Source: Bremerella cremea | GTDB lineage: Bacteria; Planctomycetota; Planctomycetia; Pirellulales; Pirellulaceae | NCBI RefSeq assembly: GCF_003335505.1 | Contig: NZ_QPEX01000039.1 | Coordinates: forward strand, 22,944-86,943 | Length of the DNA stretch: 64,000 bases | Direction: 5' to 3' | In this document: positions 1-9,192 of the stretch, piece by piece | Position numbering within the stretch: position 1 is the stretch's first letter | Layout of the letters: each line of letters begins with the position of its first letter | Translations under genes and position numbers: made by a program | The notes under the pieces: generated by a model | What the model was told of the DNA's origin: nothing | Seen by the model: the letters and a program-made list of their open reading frames with translations, nothing else | The model's database searches: none

Positions 1-576
1 GGGCACTTTGGCAACTTCGAGCTAATGGGCTACTGCACCGGGCTATTGGGCTTTCCGACCTACACGGTCGCCCGGCCGCTAGATAATCCGTTTTTGCACG
101 ATTACCTGGAAGAGTTCCGCAGCGCGACCGGTCAGATTATTCTGCCGAAGCAAGGAAGCGCCCCGTACATTGAAGAAGTGCTGAAACAAAACGGCACGTT
201 GGCCCTGTTGTGCGACCAAAACGCCGGCCCCAAAGGGTGCTGGGTCGAATTCCTCAACCGACCCGCTTCGTACCACAAAGCGATCAGTGTCTTCTCGATG
301 ACCAGCGGCGCCCCGGTCGTGTTCCTGTACATGCGCCGCATCGGCGGCCCGATGCAATTTGAAATGGGAGTCGAAGGCATCTACGACCCGGCCCTCTGCG
401 ACGAACCCAAGGGGGTGAAGGAAGTTACCCAGTGGTACAACGACATGCTCGAACGAGTCGTCCGCCGCGACCCCGAACAATACTGGTGGGTCCACAATCG
501 TTGGAAAGACGAACGGGCCGCCAAAAAGAAAAAGCAGCCTGAACCGCAACCCGCAAAACTAGCCAGCGCCGCCTAA
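1..576 (+). CDS. Lysophospholipid/lipid A acyltransferase (LpxL/HtrB-like), 5' partial
   Basis: The reading frame is open from the first base, so the start lies upstream of the window. The first residues, GHFGNFE, carry the H-x4-E acyltransferase motif; the His is at bases 4-6. Further on there is a conserved LALLCDQNAGPKG block, as in LpxL/HtrB-type enzymes, which move an acyl chain onto a lipid A precursor or lysophospholipid at the inner membrane. The C-terminus has YWWVHNRWK, typical of the family, followed by a Lys-rich tail. The substrate cannot be told from the fragment. No partner gene is visible in the window. Confidence 0.8.
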   Translation, partial: GHFGNFELMGYCTGLLGFPTYTVARPLDNPFLHDYLEEFRSATGQIILPKQGSAPYIEEVLKQNGTLALLCDQNAGPKGCWVEFLNRPASYHKAISVFSMTSGAPVVFLYMRRIGGPMQFEMGVEGIYDPALCDEPKGVKEVTQWYNDMLERVVRRDPEQYWWVHNRWKDERAAKKKKQPEPQPAKLASAA

Positions 577-683
577 CCGTAGGCTGCGCTCCGCGCACCA
601 GGCCCTGCGAACCCAACGAAAAAACAAAGACCGCGTAGTAACGCACCACGCCTCAGTTTGCCTGGCTAATGCGGATTGGTTTC

Positions 684-765
684 TGTGCGTTGCCACGTGA
701 TGGATGTTGGCAAGCCGTTTTAGCAAACTCTGGTGCGCACAGCGCACCCTACGGGATTTGGTCAG
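684..765 (-). repeat. Dispersed ~55-bp repeat (TTTGCTAAAACG family), copy 1
   Basis: Read on the minus strand this carries GCACCAGAG, then TTTGCTAAAACG, a TTGCC arm and, about 20 bases on, a GTGGCAACGCA arm. Similar blocks occur near 18509, 23216, 25560, 26935, 33140 (minus) and 39355. All copies lie between or at the ends of genes. Confidence 0.6.
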
Positions 766-770
766 GCATT

Positions 771-1316
771 ATGCTAGGCATTGATCGTCTAATTATTGGT
801 TGCTTGGTCCTGCTTAGCATCATGTTCGCCAGCGGCTGCTTCCCCAGCTACCCCTCTGGCTCCAGCAAATACACCAACAACTTGCTAATCGACAACGGCA
901 TCGTCTACGAGCACGCCGTGCTATCTCAGGTTTCTGGCGATAGCGTGCTGGTCGTTCCTAAGAATACTCAGGTCATTGTCGACGAGACGATCGTCCGTCC
1001 TGCTTTAACCATTCAAAAGAAGCAAATGATTCTTGGGCATCCAACCAAGAAGGTATCGATTGAAACGAACAAGCAACGCATGGGCGTTGTGGCTTGTTAT
1101 GGCGAAAGTGAAACTCGCCTGGCCACGTATGGCGAATACACTCTCCCCGATCACGGCGGTACTTCCATCCAGCTGACTCTCACGGTGCCGACCGAGACAA
1201 AAGTTGTTTATGCCGAAGAACTAGGCGGTTCCCAAAGTGTAGGTAACGCGATCGTGGAAAACGAAACAAGCGATGCCGACGCATGGGTGAAAGTGGCCGC
1301 GAATGAGATGTTTTAA
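771..1316 (+). CDS. Predicted lipoprotein of unknown function
   Basis: This is a 181-residue protein that I do not recognise. I chose the ATG at 771 because it is followed directly by a basic N-terminus, a hydrophobic stretch and a lipobox (FASGC), a clear lipoprotein signal. An upstream in-frame start at 669 would add 34 residues encoded by a dispersed repeat and is unlikely. The mature part is rich in Val and Thr and probably beta-stranded. It stands alone between intergenic regions, so its role is unknown. Confidence 0.6.
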   Translation: MLGIDRLIIGCLVLLSIMFASGCFPSYPSGSSKYTNNLLIDNGIVYEHAVLSQVSGDSVLVVPKNTQVIVDETIVRPALTIQKKQMILGHPTKKVSIETNKQRMGVVACYGESETRLATYGEYTLPDHGGTSIQLTLTVPTETKVVYAEELGGSQSVGNAIVENETSDADAWVKVAANEMF

Positions 1317-1937
1317 CCTGCTTAGGTTGCGTTTCGCCGCAGATTGCGATTGATGGCAAGTTCGCCCCCAGTCCGTTGCGTTGACGCGATGTAAGCATTG
1401 CTGATCTCTTCAGCAAACTTTGAGGCGTCGATTCGTACCCTGCTGGGTTGGTAAGAAATACCCTGCCACACCGGGGTATGAAATGTCTTTCGTAGCGTCA
1501 TGCGTACGCTACTGGCAAATCGTTCTAATTGCGTTGGCAGCCCATATAAATTTCCTAGCGGATTGGTATTTATTGTGCATCACATTGGCCCGCTGGTGGG
1601 GTGCACGATTCTCGTGTGATCGACTAGTTTGGGGAGCAAATAGATGTGGAATTCCGCACGAATATTTCCCCCACTTTTCTTGGACAACAGGTACCTTAGA
1701 AGGCACGAGTCATTAAACGGCTGGCAACATCCAGGTAATTATGGCATTTTCTAGGAAAGTAGCGCAAATGGCGACCTCTTTTCAACGATCGACCTTCGAT
1801 TGTCCGAATGAAGCATATTGAGCCACCCAGCTAATCGGCTCTTTACGGGGGACCAACGCTTGACGATGCCAGAAGTTCAAGCATTTCGAGTCGCGGAAAG
1901 CTTTGAATTGCGCCACAATGCAGGGAGGTATGGGTAA
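1317..1937. other. Gene-poor interval before the histidine kinase
   Basis: About 620 bases without a convincing gene. A 98-codon open frame at 1420-1716 has no ribosome binding site and an overlapping opposite frame of similar quality. The only recognisable element is the kinase ribosome binding site near 1924. Confidence 0.5.
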
Positions 1938-3416
1938 GTGACACAGAACGAGGGTCAATACAAAATTGACTTAGAAATCTGTCCGATGCCTATTCTGCTC
2001 GTCGCATCCAGCGGAAAAATTGTCCGGACCAACAAACGTTTAGAGGTCTTGTTTGGCTACGCCGCAAACGAACTGATCGGACAGACGGTGGAAGTGCTAG
2101 TGCCGCCGGAGTTCCGTGAGGATCACCCTGACCTGCGGGATGCCTATTTCGAGGTCCCCACCAATCGCCGCATGGGGACCGGTCGCGATCTGAACGGTAT
2201 GCGGAAAGATGGCACGAAAATACCGGTCGAAATCGGACTCGACCCGCTCGAGTTCGACGGCGAAATGATGGTGATGGTATCGATCTTAGATATCAGCGAG
2301 CGGAAGAAGAACGAAGCGATGATTCGCCGAGCGCTCAACGCCGCGTCGAGTGCCATGATTCAAGTCGGCGAAAACGGCACGATTGAACTGGTCAACGAAA
2401 GTGCCACGCTGATGTTCGGGTACGAGACGAACGATCTGCTGGGCGAGCCGATTGAAATATTGGTGCCGGAAAGGTTCCGGCGGAAGCACACCGTCTACCG
2501 CACGAGCTATCAAAGCAACCGGTCGACACGCAATATGGGCGGTGGTCGCGAACTGTTCGGTGTTCGCAAAGACGGGAGCGAGTTTCCTGTCGAGATCGGT
2601 CTGACTCCCATTCTCGAGTCCCACGGCAAGTCGACCATGGCGACAATTATCGACGTGACCGATCGTGTGGCCAAAGAGCGGTTCATCGAAGCGAAGAGCA
2701 AGCAGCTAGAAAGTCTCAATCAAGATTTGGTCCAGTTCGCCTACAGCGCTTCGCACGATTTGAAAGCTCCGCTGGCCTCGATCGCAGGGCTCTTGGGCTA
2801 TGCCGAAGCCGATCTGAAGGCAGGCGATTTGGAAGAAGTGCAATGCAACCTGACTCGGTCGCGCGAACTGGCCGATCGACTGGCCAAACGCATCGAAGAC
2901 ATGCTGCAACTTGCCCGCTCGGATATGATGAACGGCGATTGGGTCGAGATTGATATCGATGCCCGAATTCAAGCGGCGTGGTCAAGTCTGCCAACCGACC
3001 ACACCAAGTTGACCACCGATTATCAGCATGAAGATCGCTTTTGGAGTATTCCAGTGCGGTTCGATGCGATTATCGAAAACCTCATGTCCAACGCGATCAA
3101 GTATCGCGACCAGGCACGTAAAAACTGCTTGGTCAACGTGCGGACATGGAGTGAGCAAGACCACTTTTATCTTTCCATTGCCGACAATGGAATCGGCATT
3201 CCGAAGAAGCATCGCGAGCGTGTATTCAGCTTGTTCCAGCGGATTTCGGATACCGATCAGCCAGGCAGTGGGCTTGGCCTGGCGATCACCAAGAAGAACG
3301 TGACTCAATTAGGAGGCACAATCGTTCTCGAGGATGATGGTGGAGTGACAAGGTTTACCGTAATGCTACCCCAGGGGCACATACAGAATTTGACAAAAGG
3401 GGGATGTATCGAATGA
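1938..3416 (+). CDS. PAS-PAS sensor histidine kinase
   Basis: A soluble sensor kinase of 492 residues with no membrane segment. Two PAS domains (about 10-120 and 130-243) share near-duplicate blocks (RKDGTKIPVEIG and RKDGSEFPVEIG), so they look like an internal duplication. The HisKA domain has SASHDLKAPL with the phospho-acceptor at H273. The ATPase domain shows the N box (ENLMSNAIKY), G1 (DNGIGIP) and G2 (GSGLGLAI). The start is GTG at 1938, with GGAGG nine bases upstream. The last codons overlap the next gene by ATGA, so kinase and receiver are probably translationally coupled. The architecture resembles phytochrome-type kinases paired with Rcp1-like receivers, but no chromophore domain is present and the signal is unknown. 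Confidence 0.88.
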   Translation: MTQNEGQYKIDLEICPMPILLVASSGKIVRTNKRLEVLFGYAANELIGQTVEVLVPPEFREDHPDLRDAYFEVPTNRRMGTGRDLNGMRKDGTKIPVEIGLDPLEFDGEMMVMVSILDISERKKNEAMIRRALNAASSAMIQVGENGTIELVNESATLMFGYETNDLLGEPIEILVPERFRRKHTVYRTSYQSNRSTRNMGGGRELFGVRKDGSEFPVEIGLTPILESHGKSTMATIIDVTDRVAKERFIEAKSKQLESLNQDLVQFAYSASHDLKAPLASIAGLLGYAEADLKAGDLEEVQCNLTRSRELADRLAKRIEDMLQLARSDMMNGDWVEIDIDARIQAAWSSLPTDHTKLTTDYQHEDRFWSIPVRFDAIIENLMSNAIKYRDQARKNCLVNVRTWSEQDHFYLSIADNGIGIPKKHRERVFSLFQRISDTDQPGSGLGLAITKKNVTQLGGTIVLEDDGGVTRFTVMLPQGHIQNLTKGGCIE

Positions 3417-3832
3417 AAATAACAATTGTAGTTGTCGACGACGATGAAGCAGATCGCTACCTTGTAAGGCGGGCGGTTCGTAAGTTAGATTTCGAGGTGA
3501 ACTTCATCGAGTTTTCTTCGGGCGACCATTTTGTCGAAGGCATCAAGGAAGAGAGTTACCGCTTAGAAACCTTCGGTGAAACACCGCCACCAATATTGGT
3601 GCTGCTCGACATTAACATGCCGCGGATGAATGGTTTTCAGGTTCTGCGGAATCTGGCCGAACAATTTGGCGACGGCAGCAATGTGATGGTCGTGACCATG
3701 TACACGTCCTCGAACCATGCGGAAGACCGTGCCGATGCAGAGGAATACGCCCTGGTAAAAGACTACCTGGTGAAGCCCATCACGGCCGAGACACTGACCG
3801 GTTTGGTCGAACGTTATTGCGTTGGTGCATAG
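3413..3832 (+). CDS. Stand-alone receiver (Rcp1-type response regulator)
   Basis: A 139-residue CheY-like receiver with no output domain. The acidic pocket is VVVDDDEAD near the N-terminus. The phosphorylation site is D66 in LLDINMPRMNG, and the conserved Lys is in YLVKPI. I placed the start at ATG 3413 rather than 3404: it overlaps the kinase stop as ATGA and has a GGGGG ribosome binding site about eight bases upstream. It is the natural phosphotransfer partner of the kinase just upstream. With no DNA-binding domain, it probably passes the signal on by protein contact. Confidence 0.88.
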   Translation: MKITIVVVDDDEADRYLVRRAVRKLDFEVNFIEFSSGDHFVEGIKEESYRLETFGETPPPILVLLDINMPRMNGFQVLRNLAEQFGDGSNVMVVTMYTSSNHAEDRADAEEYALVKDYLVKPITAETLTGLVERYCVGA

Positions 3833-3863
3833 CGTCCGCGTTTCGCTGAATATTTTAACCGCA

Positions 3864-3900
3864 CAATGGGGCAAGCTGATCACCCAAGCTTGCCCCATTG
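3864..3900. terminator. Perfect 14-bp stem-loop after the receiver gene
   Basis: Arms CAATGGGGCAAGCT (3864-3877) and AGCTTGCCCCATTG (3887-3900) pair perfectly around a 9-base loop. It lies 31 bases after the receiver stop, between convergent genes. There is no T run, so it may end transcription inefficiently or protect the 3' end of the message. Confidence 0.45.
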
Positions 3901-3951
3901 GCTGGAAAACGCCAGCACGCATTCTCGCCAAGCATCGCAAACAACTTCTAT

Positions 3952-3983
3952 GTGGCCCGGACATCTTGCCCGGGTTGGGCACT
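3952..3983. repeat. Palindromic CCCGGGCAAGATG-type intergenic element
   Basis: The segment reads GTGGCCCGGACATCTTGCCC and onward to TTGGGCAC. It is a variant of the palindromic element found near 26729, 29649, 59275 and 60530. It lies between the receiver gene and the reverse transcriptase gene. Confidence 0.4.
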
Positions 3984-4006
3984 GCTAATCCTTTGCCACG
4001 CAGCCA

Positions 4007-5340
4007 CTATTTCGGCCAGGGGATGTTTTCATACCGCTCGCGCAGTCGCTGGCCACGTGGCGGGTTGATAATCTCGACAAACGACACGCGTCCTTGCAGG
4101 TGGGCGCGAAAGTTTTCGTGCCTGTCTCGGTTTTGCGACTCAGGCCCCAGCCGCACACAATTGGTAAGCGTGGCTTTCAAGCGGTCGTAGTCTTCGCGCG
4201 GGATGTTGGTAGTTTGGTTCACGACCAGCCCGGCCAGGCGTTGACGCACGCTTTTCCCCATCACGCGTGTCTTGCGGTGATGCACTGTGAAGCCTTCTTC
4301 CAGCACAATTGCACTCGCATGCGTGAAAAACCGCCTGGACGCGCGGCGGAAATCTTCTTGCCCTGAAAAAGCCAGGTCGTCGGCGTAGCGTGTGTAATTT
4401 GCCCCGGCGGTTGCGGCCAGCCCTGCCAAGCGGCAGTCTAAGCGATACGCGCACAAGTTGGCCAGCGCTGGCGACGTCGGCGCGCCTTGCGGTAGGTGCC
4501 GTTGCCGGTAGCGATCGGCTTGCGGCGATTGTCCCCAGCTCCGTTCCTGATAAGCACAAGCTTCCCAAACGTCGGCAGGCGTAATGGTAGTGCAAAGCCC
4601 TGCCAAGAGGTTCGCGATCGTTTCGGGATAGCCTAAAAAGCGAAAGATCGCCCCAACTTGAATCGCTCGGATCGAAGGAAAGAAGTCTTGGAGATCGAGT
4701 TTGACAACCACCGTTTGGCCCAGATGTGGCTGAGCAAACGTGGCAATCGAGCGGCCACGACGAAAACCATGGCAAGCAGAATGGGGTGGAACAAGATCGA
4801 GGATCTCGTGCAAGATCTTCTGTTGAATGGCTTTCAGGCGTAGCTTGGAGCTTCGATCAAACGGATCTGTCCCCACCGCTTCGGCAGAACGTGCGTGCGG
4901 TAATGTTGCAGCTTGCTCGTAGCAGTCGGGCTGGCGTACTGCCCTGCCCCGGCCAACCAATCTAAGTGCCGGCTCCGAATTTCCAACCATTCGGCCAACT
5001 GCTTTGCCGTGGTCAATTCGGGAAACGTTCCCCAGGCAGCCGCCGTGCTGGTCGGGGCCATACTGGTGGAAAGATCGATTCGGTTTACGACGCGCAGCTT
5101 CGACTTGCGATAGGCGCGATGAAAGTCTTGATCGAATAGCACAAACATTTCGACCGTCGCGCGGCGTGGACGCATGCGGCCCCGAAACACTTCGGACAAA
5201 CGCTGTGCTAAGAGCGTTAGCCAACGTAATCGTTTGCCCAGCACCTGGCTGCCACGCTCGACCAAATCGTCGACTTCAAACGAGCCAGCGACGAACGCGG
5301 TCGCCAGGGCAGCAGCGATGGTTTTCTTGGAGGTTCGCAT
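4007..5340 (-). pseudogene. Retron-type reverse transcriptase, broken by a one-base frameshift
   Basis: Two minus-strand frames together encode one reverse transcriptase of about 444 residues. The first (5340 to 4846, 165 residues) has an N-terminal helical extension and ends ...RLIEAP before running out of frame to a stop at 4834-4836. The second resumes as KLRLKAIQQKILHEIL and runs to 4007. One A appears to be missing at 4845-4846. The C-terminal part has the RT2 block (VVKLDLQDFFPSI), RT4 (LPQGAPTSPALANL), the catalytic YADD in YTRYADDLAF, and a later LAGLVVNQTTNIPREDYDRL region like that of retron enzymes. I chose ATG 5340; the upstream TTG at 5370 is weaker. No maturase or endonuclease domain is visible, which argues against a group II intron. 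It could be a real loss of function or a sequencing error. Confidence 0.75.
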
Positions 5341-5381
5341 GAGCAAGAAAGTGGACGGCGGGATTGCCAACGAGTCTTGTT

Positions 5382-5425
5382 CAGCGTGAGAAATAGTACG
5401 TCGGTAGGCGTACCGACTCTCACGC
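5382..5425 (-). ncRNA. Strong two-part hairpin in the reverse transcriptase leader (candidate msd-like RNA)
   Basis: On the minus strand GCGTGAGA is followed directly by GTCGGTA, a CGCC loop, TACCGAC, an eight-base unpaired segment and TCTCACGC. That gives a 7-bp inner stem and an 8-bp outer stem, both perfect. It ends 41 bases before the reverse transcriptase ATG, where retrons keep their msr-msd RNA. A smaller hairpin (CTGGGG, TTA, CCCCAG) lies just upstream near 5453-5467. I could not find a convincing a1/a2 pair flanking these, so the retron RNA assignment is inference. Confidence 0.4.
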
Positions 5426-5687
5426 AGCGGAAAGTCGAACCATTCACGTTTCCCTGGGGTAACCCCAGAGAGGCCAAAGCGATACTAAGAACACTCAGGC
5501 CAGCTTGGTAATTCCCACCGCCCGGCAAGATGATAATCGATTGCCAGCGTCTGTGCGACCAATTGACGAAGAGATTCTTAACGACGCAGCACCTTGCTGA
5601 GCATCGCGAGTGAATCACTTGAGACAACCTATTCAGCTACGATGATGGTCGACTGGGGTAAGCCAGCTTGAAATTGCAGCCATCCCA

Positions 5688-5717
5688 AGCACGGGCGGCG
5701 AGTCGCCCGTGGCACAC
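5688..5717 (-). repeat. REP-like palindrome (GTGTGCCACGGGCG type)
   Basis: On the minus strand GTGTGCCACGGGCG is followed by a six-base spacer and CGCCCGTGC. It lies 29 bases after the stop of the beta-lactamase-like gene and may act as a transcription-end hairpin. Related elements occur near 14583, 26844, 29765 and 31033. Confidence 0.5.
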
Positions 5718-5745
5718 CGTTTACCGCTTTTCTTCTTTGGCGAAA

Positions 5746-6918
5746 TTACTTGGCACCTAGGTGCTTGATCAGCAACTTGGCGATGCCGTTGGCTGTTTCG
5801 CCGCCGTTGGGGGAAGTTTGTAGATTGGTCCACACGATCAGCGTGATGCCCGTTTCGGGGTCGTGACCCATGAACGATTGATAGCCAGGCAACGAGCCAT
5901 CGTGCCCCAGCATGGGCCCTAGCTTGACGATACCCAGTCCGTATTCGGGGCTATCGGCCAAATCTGGATTGGTTGGTTTCAAGCTGGCCAAGCGTTCCTT
6001 TTGCATGGCCTGATCGAGCAGACCTCCGTTGACCAACGCTTCGACATAGGTGGCCAGTTGGTCGGCGGTTGAAATGGCTCCGCCTGCGGCCCAGGCCCAC
6101 GATGGGTTCGCAAAGGTCACGTCGTTGGGCAGTAGCTTGCCCGCCAGCGCTGCTTTTTGTTCATCGGCAGGCAAGGCCGGATCGTCCAGCGTGCTAACGT
6201 TCGTGCCGAACAAGTACCCATGGGCAAACGGCGCCGGCATGGTGTCGTCGTTCGAGGCTGGCAACAACGTGCGGTTCAGCTTTAATGGTTCAAAGAGGTT
6301 CTGGTAAAACGCTTGCTCCAGCGACATGCCCATCTTCTGTTCGATCAGCACGCCCAGCATCACGTAGTTGGTGTTCGAGTAGTTGAACTCGGTGCCCGGC
6401 TTGAACAGTGGTTTCTGTTCGATACCCAGTTGAATCAATTCCTGGGGCGTGTAGACATACTTCGGTTGTTCATCCAAGACTTGGTTGACCGACTTCAAAT
6501 CGCTGTAGGTTGGAATTCCGCTTCGCATTTCCAACAAATCGGCGATAGTAATCTGATCGCCATTAGGCACGTTCTGGAAATATTTGCTCACCGGTTCGTC
6601 TAGCTTCAGCTTCCCTTGCTGCACCAACTGCAGCACGACGGTAGCGGTCATCGTCTTGGTGTTCGAGCCAATGCGGAACGCCATATCGGTTTGCATTGCC
6701 TGACCGGTCTTCAAATCGGCCACGCCAAAGGCTTTCTGCCACTGCTGATCCCCCTTCCGAATCAGCACCACGGCGCCGGGAATAGCGTTCTCTTGAAGGA
6801 ACTGCTGAACTTCGCCCGAGATCTTGGCTTCGTCCAGCGTAAGCTGGGCCTGGCTGGTGGCGACAAAACCGGTTACTAGGAGGGTCAAAACAAGCGGGAA
6901 GGTTAGCAGACGTTTCAT
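5746..6918 (-). CDS. Secreted serine hydrolase, class C beta-lactamase/penicillin-binding family
   Basis: A protein of 390 residues counted from ATG 6918. Residues 1-24 form a signal peptide ending in SQA, so it is probably periplasmic. The active-site motif SxxK is S85-N-T-K88, and YxN is Y180-S-N182. The third motif appears as HDGSLPG near residue 340. This is the usual set for class C-like hydrolases (beta-lactamase domain PF00144), whose planctomycete members include esterases and peptidases. There is no reason to assume drug resistance. A GTT/TTG-rich stretch precedes the start. An upstream ATG at 6939 would add seven residues. Confidence 0.85.
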   Translation of the reverse strand: MKRLLTFPLVLTLLVTGFVATSQAQLTLDEAKISGEVQQFLQENAIPGAVVLIRKGDQQWQKAFGVADLKTGQAMQTDMAFRIGSNTKTMTATVVLQLVQQGKLKLDEPVSKYFQNVPNGDQITIADLLEMRSGIPTYSDLKSVNQVLDEQPKYVYTPQELIQLGIEQKPLFKPGTEFNYSNTNYVMLGVLIEQKMGMSLEQAFYQNLFEPLKLNRTLLPASNDDTMPAPFAHGYLFGTNVSTLDDPALPADEQKAALAGKLLPNDVTFANPSWAWAAGGAISTADQLATYVEALVNGGLLDQAMQKERLASLKPTNPDLADSPEYGLGIVKLGPMLGHDGSLPGYQSFMGHDPETGITLIVWTNLQTSPNGGETANGIAKLLIKHLGAK

Positions 6919-7234
6919 GTGATTGTTGGGGTCATCCATTGGTCTGGGGTAAAAATAGGTTGTACCTCTATATTAGGTTACGTATCGCAGGCAGGTCTGA
7001 TCATCTCGAATTGACATAATTCAGAGTGAAAAACTGTGATTTCACCTTGCGCAGAAGCAGCACCACTATGGTTGGGGGGCAATAAATCGAGCAGGGAGCA
7101 AGGGGGACGCAGACTGCCGCCCCAATGGCCACTTTATATCTGGCGGATAGAATAAAAGGGCAAGGCAAAAGCACCCTATTGCTGGCCAGCTTAAGGTGCT
7201 TGAGGGGAAGAGAACCGAGAGGGAGCGAACGAGG

Positions 7235-7693
7235 ATGTTTTGGAAGAAACCGCACAAGCGGCCGGAGTGTCGCTGCAACTGCGGTGCGATCGAGAAGTTG
7301 GTTCACGATAGGCGGTCGCCGTTACGCTACTGTGTTGATCAGGCTGCCTACTATTTGCGGACCGCCAATAGCCAGTTTCTGGTCAACTGCTGCCCGATGT
7401 GTGGTTCGCCGGTGCGGTTTGCTTGGACTCCGCTGGAACTGACCGAGCAACAACAGGCAATCCTTAAGCAATTGCAACAAGAAGTTACCACCGCCGACGA
7501 CATCGAACCCAAGCTCGGCCCGCCCGATGCCGTGGGAGAACTGGTCCGCGAAACCGACAAAGCCCGTGAACTGCCTGGCGGAACGGTCGTTTGCCAACGA
7601 ACATGGACTTACCGCCGCGCTGTCCCGTTTGCCACCATCTGTATTAACGAACTCAACGACGGTAGCCTGAGCTGGATTTACACATCGATCTAG
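7235..7693 (+). CDS. Hypothetical protein with zinc-ribbon-like cysteines
   Basis: A 152-residue soluble protein of unknown function. Four Cys in two clusters (CRCNCG near the N-terminus and CCPMCG about 50 residues later) look like a zinc-binding ribbon. The middle is Gln-rich (LTEQQQAILKQLQQE). I chose ATG 7235 because a GGGAG ribosome binding site lies nine bases upstream. It converges with the cold-shock gene, and the two share a bidirectional terminator. Confidence 0.6.
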   Translation: MFWKKPHKRPECRCNCGAIEKLVHDRRSPLRYCVDQAAYYLRTANSQFLVNCCPMCGSPVRFAWTPLELTEQQQAILKQLQQEVTTADDIEPKLGPPDAVGELVRETDKARELPGGTVVCQRTWTYRRAVPFATICINELNDGSLSWIYTSI

Positions 7694-7754
7694 CCATCCA
7701 ATAACCATTCAAACGATGGCTGCTCCTGCCGCTTAGCGAGTGGTCTGCGCATAA

Positions 7755-7794
7755 AAAAAGATCTCACTACACGATTCGGTAGTGAGATCTTTTT
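7755..7794. terminator. Bidirectional intrinsic terminator
   Basis: AAAAAGATCTCACTAC (7755-7770) and GTAGTGAGATCTTTTT (7779-7794) form a perfect 16-bp inverted repeat around an 8-base loop. The A and T runs at either side let it end transcription in both directions, between convergent genes. Confidence 0.9.
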
Positions 7795-7849
7795 GTTGTG
7801 ATCGGTCTATTTCGTGCTCAACGGAGCTCTATCTAGACAGCTACACTGT

Positions 7850-8047
7850 TTAAACAGGCGTCACGTTTTCAGCTCGCGGGCCTTTCGGGCCTTGGCCTTC
7901 ATCGTAGGTCACATTTTGACCTTCGTGAAGATTCTCAAAACTGGTTCCCTCAACGTTGGAAGCGTGAAAGAACAGGTCCTTTTGACGACCGGTGTCGATA
8001 AAACCGAACCCTTTGTCGGTCAATCGCTTGATGATTCCTTCCGGCAT
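7850..8047 (-). CDS. Cold-shock domain protein (CspA-like)
   Basis: A 65-residue single cold-shock domain. It carries RNP1 as KGFGFID and RNP2 as DLFFHASN, the aromatic motifs that bind single-stranded RNA or DNA. Members act as RNA chaperones in the cytoplasm. The length is normal for CspA. It stands as a single gene with the terminator at 7755-7794 downstream. The 185-base spacer between it and the bestrophin-like gene is AT-rich and may hold a structured leader, but I could not define one. Confidence 0.92.
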   Translation of the reverse strand: MPEGIIKRLTDKGFGFIDTGRQKDLFFHASNVEGTSFENLHEGQNVTYDEGQGPKGPRAENVTPV

Positions 8048-8232
8048 CGATCCATTACCTCAAATCAAAAAATCTAGAGCATGACAACCGGGAAACACTT
8101 TGCTTAACGGTCATCATTGCGAAGATGCTAGTATAGGCGATTCGCGTCTCCGGCGATACGAGAAACCGCTCGAATAGCGGAAGTTCTTGGCTTTTCTTTC
8201 TACTTGTTGCAAAAAGCAGCGATAAAAGCCCG

Positions 8233-9192
8233 TTAAATTAACAAATGATCGACTGCTTTGATCGGTGGCGGGATCTCTTCCGGGGCGTGGCCGGAAAGTT
8301 GCCGCACGTTAATTTCGATCATTCGTGTCAAAAACAGCAGCGGTAGGTCGTTGTCGTCGGTGCTGAACGGCTGCTCGATTTCGTCCCCGACGGCGTCCAG
8401 GCCCAAGAAAGCGTAAGCGACCAGGCAGACCACCACCGGTGTCAGTAACTTCGCCGTATCGTGCAGCCCGCATGGCAGCGCCAAACAGTACAGTAAGACC
8501 GTCCGGTGGGTCAGCACGCTATAGGTAAACGGAATCGGCGTACTCTTAATCCGTTCGCAACCACCCTGAATGGCCAACATTTCGGTCAAACAGTTATGCA
8601 GCAGCGGCACGTGGTAGGTATCTAAAGCTCCAATTCGCCAGGCTTGGTTAATACAGCGGGAAAGACGGTCGGCGATTGCTGCTGGGATGTTGTCTTGCGC
8701 CAGGTAATTTGCTAACTCGGGATCGTGCGGCAGCCGCTCGCGCATTTCCTCGGCGGCATCTGTATCGCGGAGGCGATGTCGCAGTGCGTTGATGTAGGCG
8801 ATTATCAACAGTACCATCTCGCGCCGCAGTCGGATGGCCTCGGCTGAGGTCGCCTGACCGGTCTCGGGGTTGGCGTCGTCGATCAGGGTGTTGATCTGCA
8901 TGGTGAATGTCCGACAAACATTGACCATCCGTCCCCACAGCTTCCGCCCTTCCCAGTACCGGTCGTACGAGGCGTTGTTCCGAAAACCAAGGAAGATGGC
9001 CAGCGCCAAACCGATGACCGTAAACGGGGCCATCGTCAAGCTATAGGCATTTTCGGGGTACTTATACGCGATCACCGTGACCACCACGGCAAACAAGGTC
9101 ACAAAGGTAATTCGCGGCCAAATCCGATTCCACGACGTCCCATGCAAGGCAAAGATCATGCCCAGCCAACTATCCTTTTCCGTAATGATCAT
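8233..9192 (-). CDS. Bestrophin-like channel protein (UPF0187)
   Basis: A protein of 319 residues starting at ATG 9192. Hydrophobic segments at about 28-50 and 55-75 are followed by GFRNNASYDRYWEGRKLWG, the hallmark of bacterial bestrophins. A second membrane pair occurs around 225-260. Bestrophins form pentameric ion channels in the inner membrane; bacterial members pass cations or anions, so selectivity cannot be read here. The length is typical. It appears to be a single gene. Confidence 0.88.
   Translation of the reverse strand: MIITEKDSWLGMIFALHGTSWNRIWPRITFVTLFAVVVTVIAYKYPENAYSLTMAPFTVIGLALAIFLGFRNNASYDRYWEGRKLWGRMVNVCRTFTMQINTLIDDANPETGQATSAEAIRLRREMVLLIIAYINALRHRLRDTDAAEEMRERLPHDPELANYLAQDNIPAAIADRLSRCINQAWRIGALDTYHVPLLHNCLTEMLAIQGGCERIKSTPIPFTYSVLTHRTVLLYCLALPCGLHDTAKLLTPVVVCLVAYAFLGLDAVGDEIEQPFSTDDNDLPLLFLTRMIEINVRQLSGHAPEEIPPPIKAVDHLLI

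Noticed and set aside
1420..1716. 98-codon open frame.
   Set aside because: No ribosome binding site, an equally long opposite frame, and no recognisable protein character.
1930..1941. A four-codon ORF (ATG to TGA) whose stop overlaps the kinase GTG, like a leader peptide.
   Set aside because: The ribosome binding site lies one base from this ATG and nine from the GTG, so it serves the GTG.
4834..4860. Programmed -1 frameshift joining the two reverse transcriptase frames.
   Set aside because: No slippery heptamer and no obvious pausing structure at the junction; a lost base is simpler.
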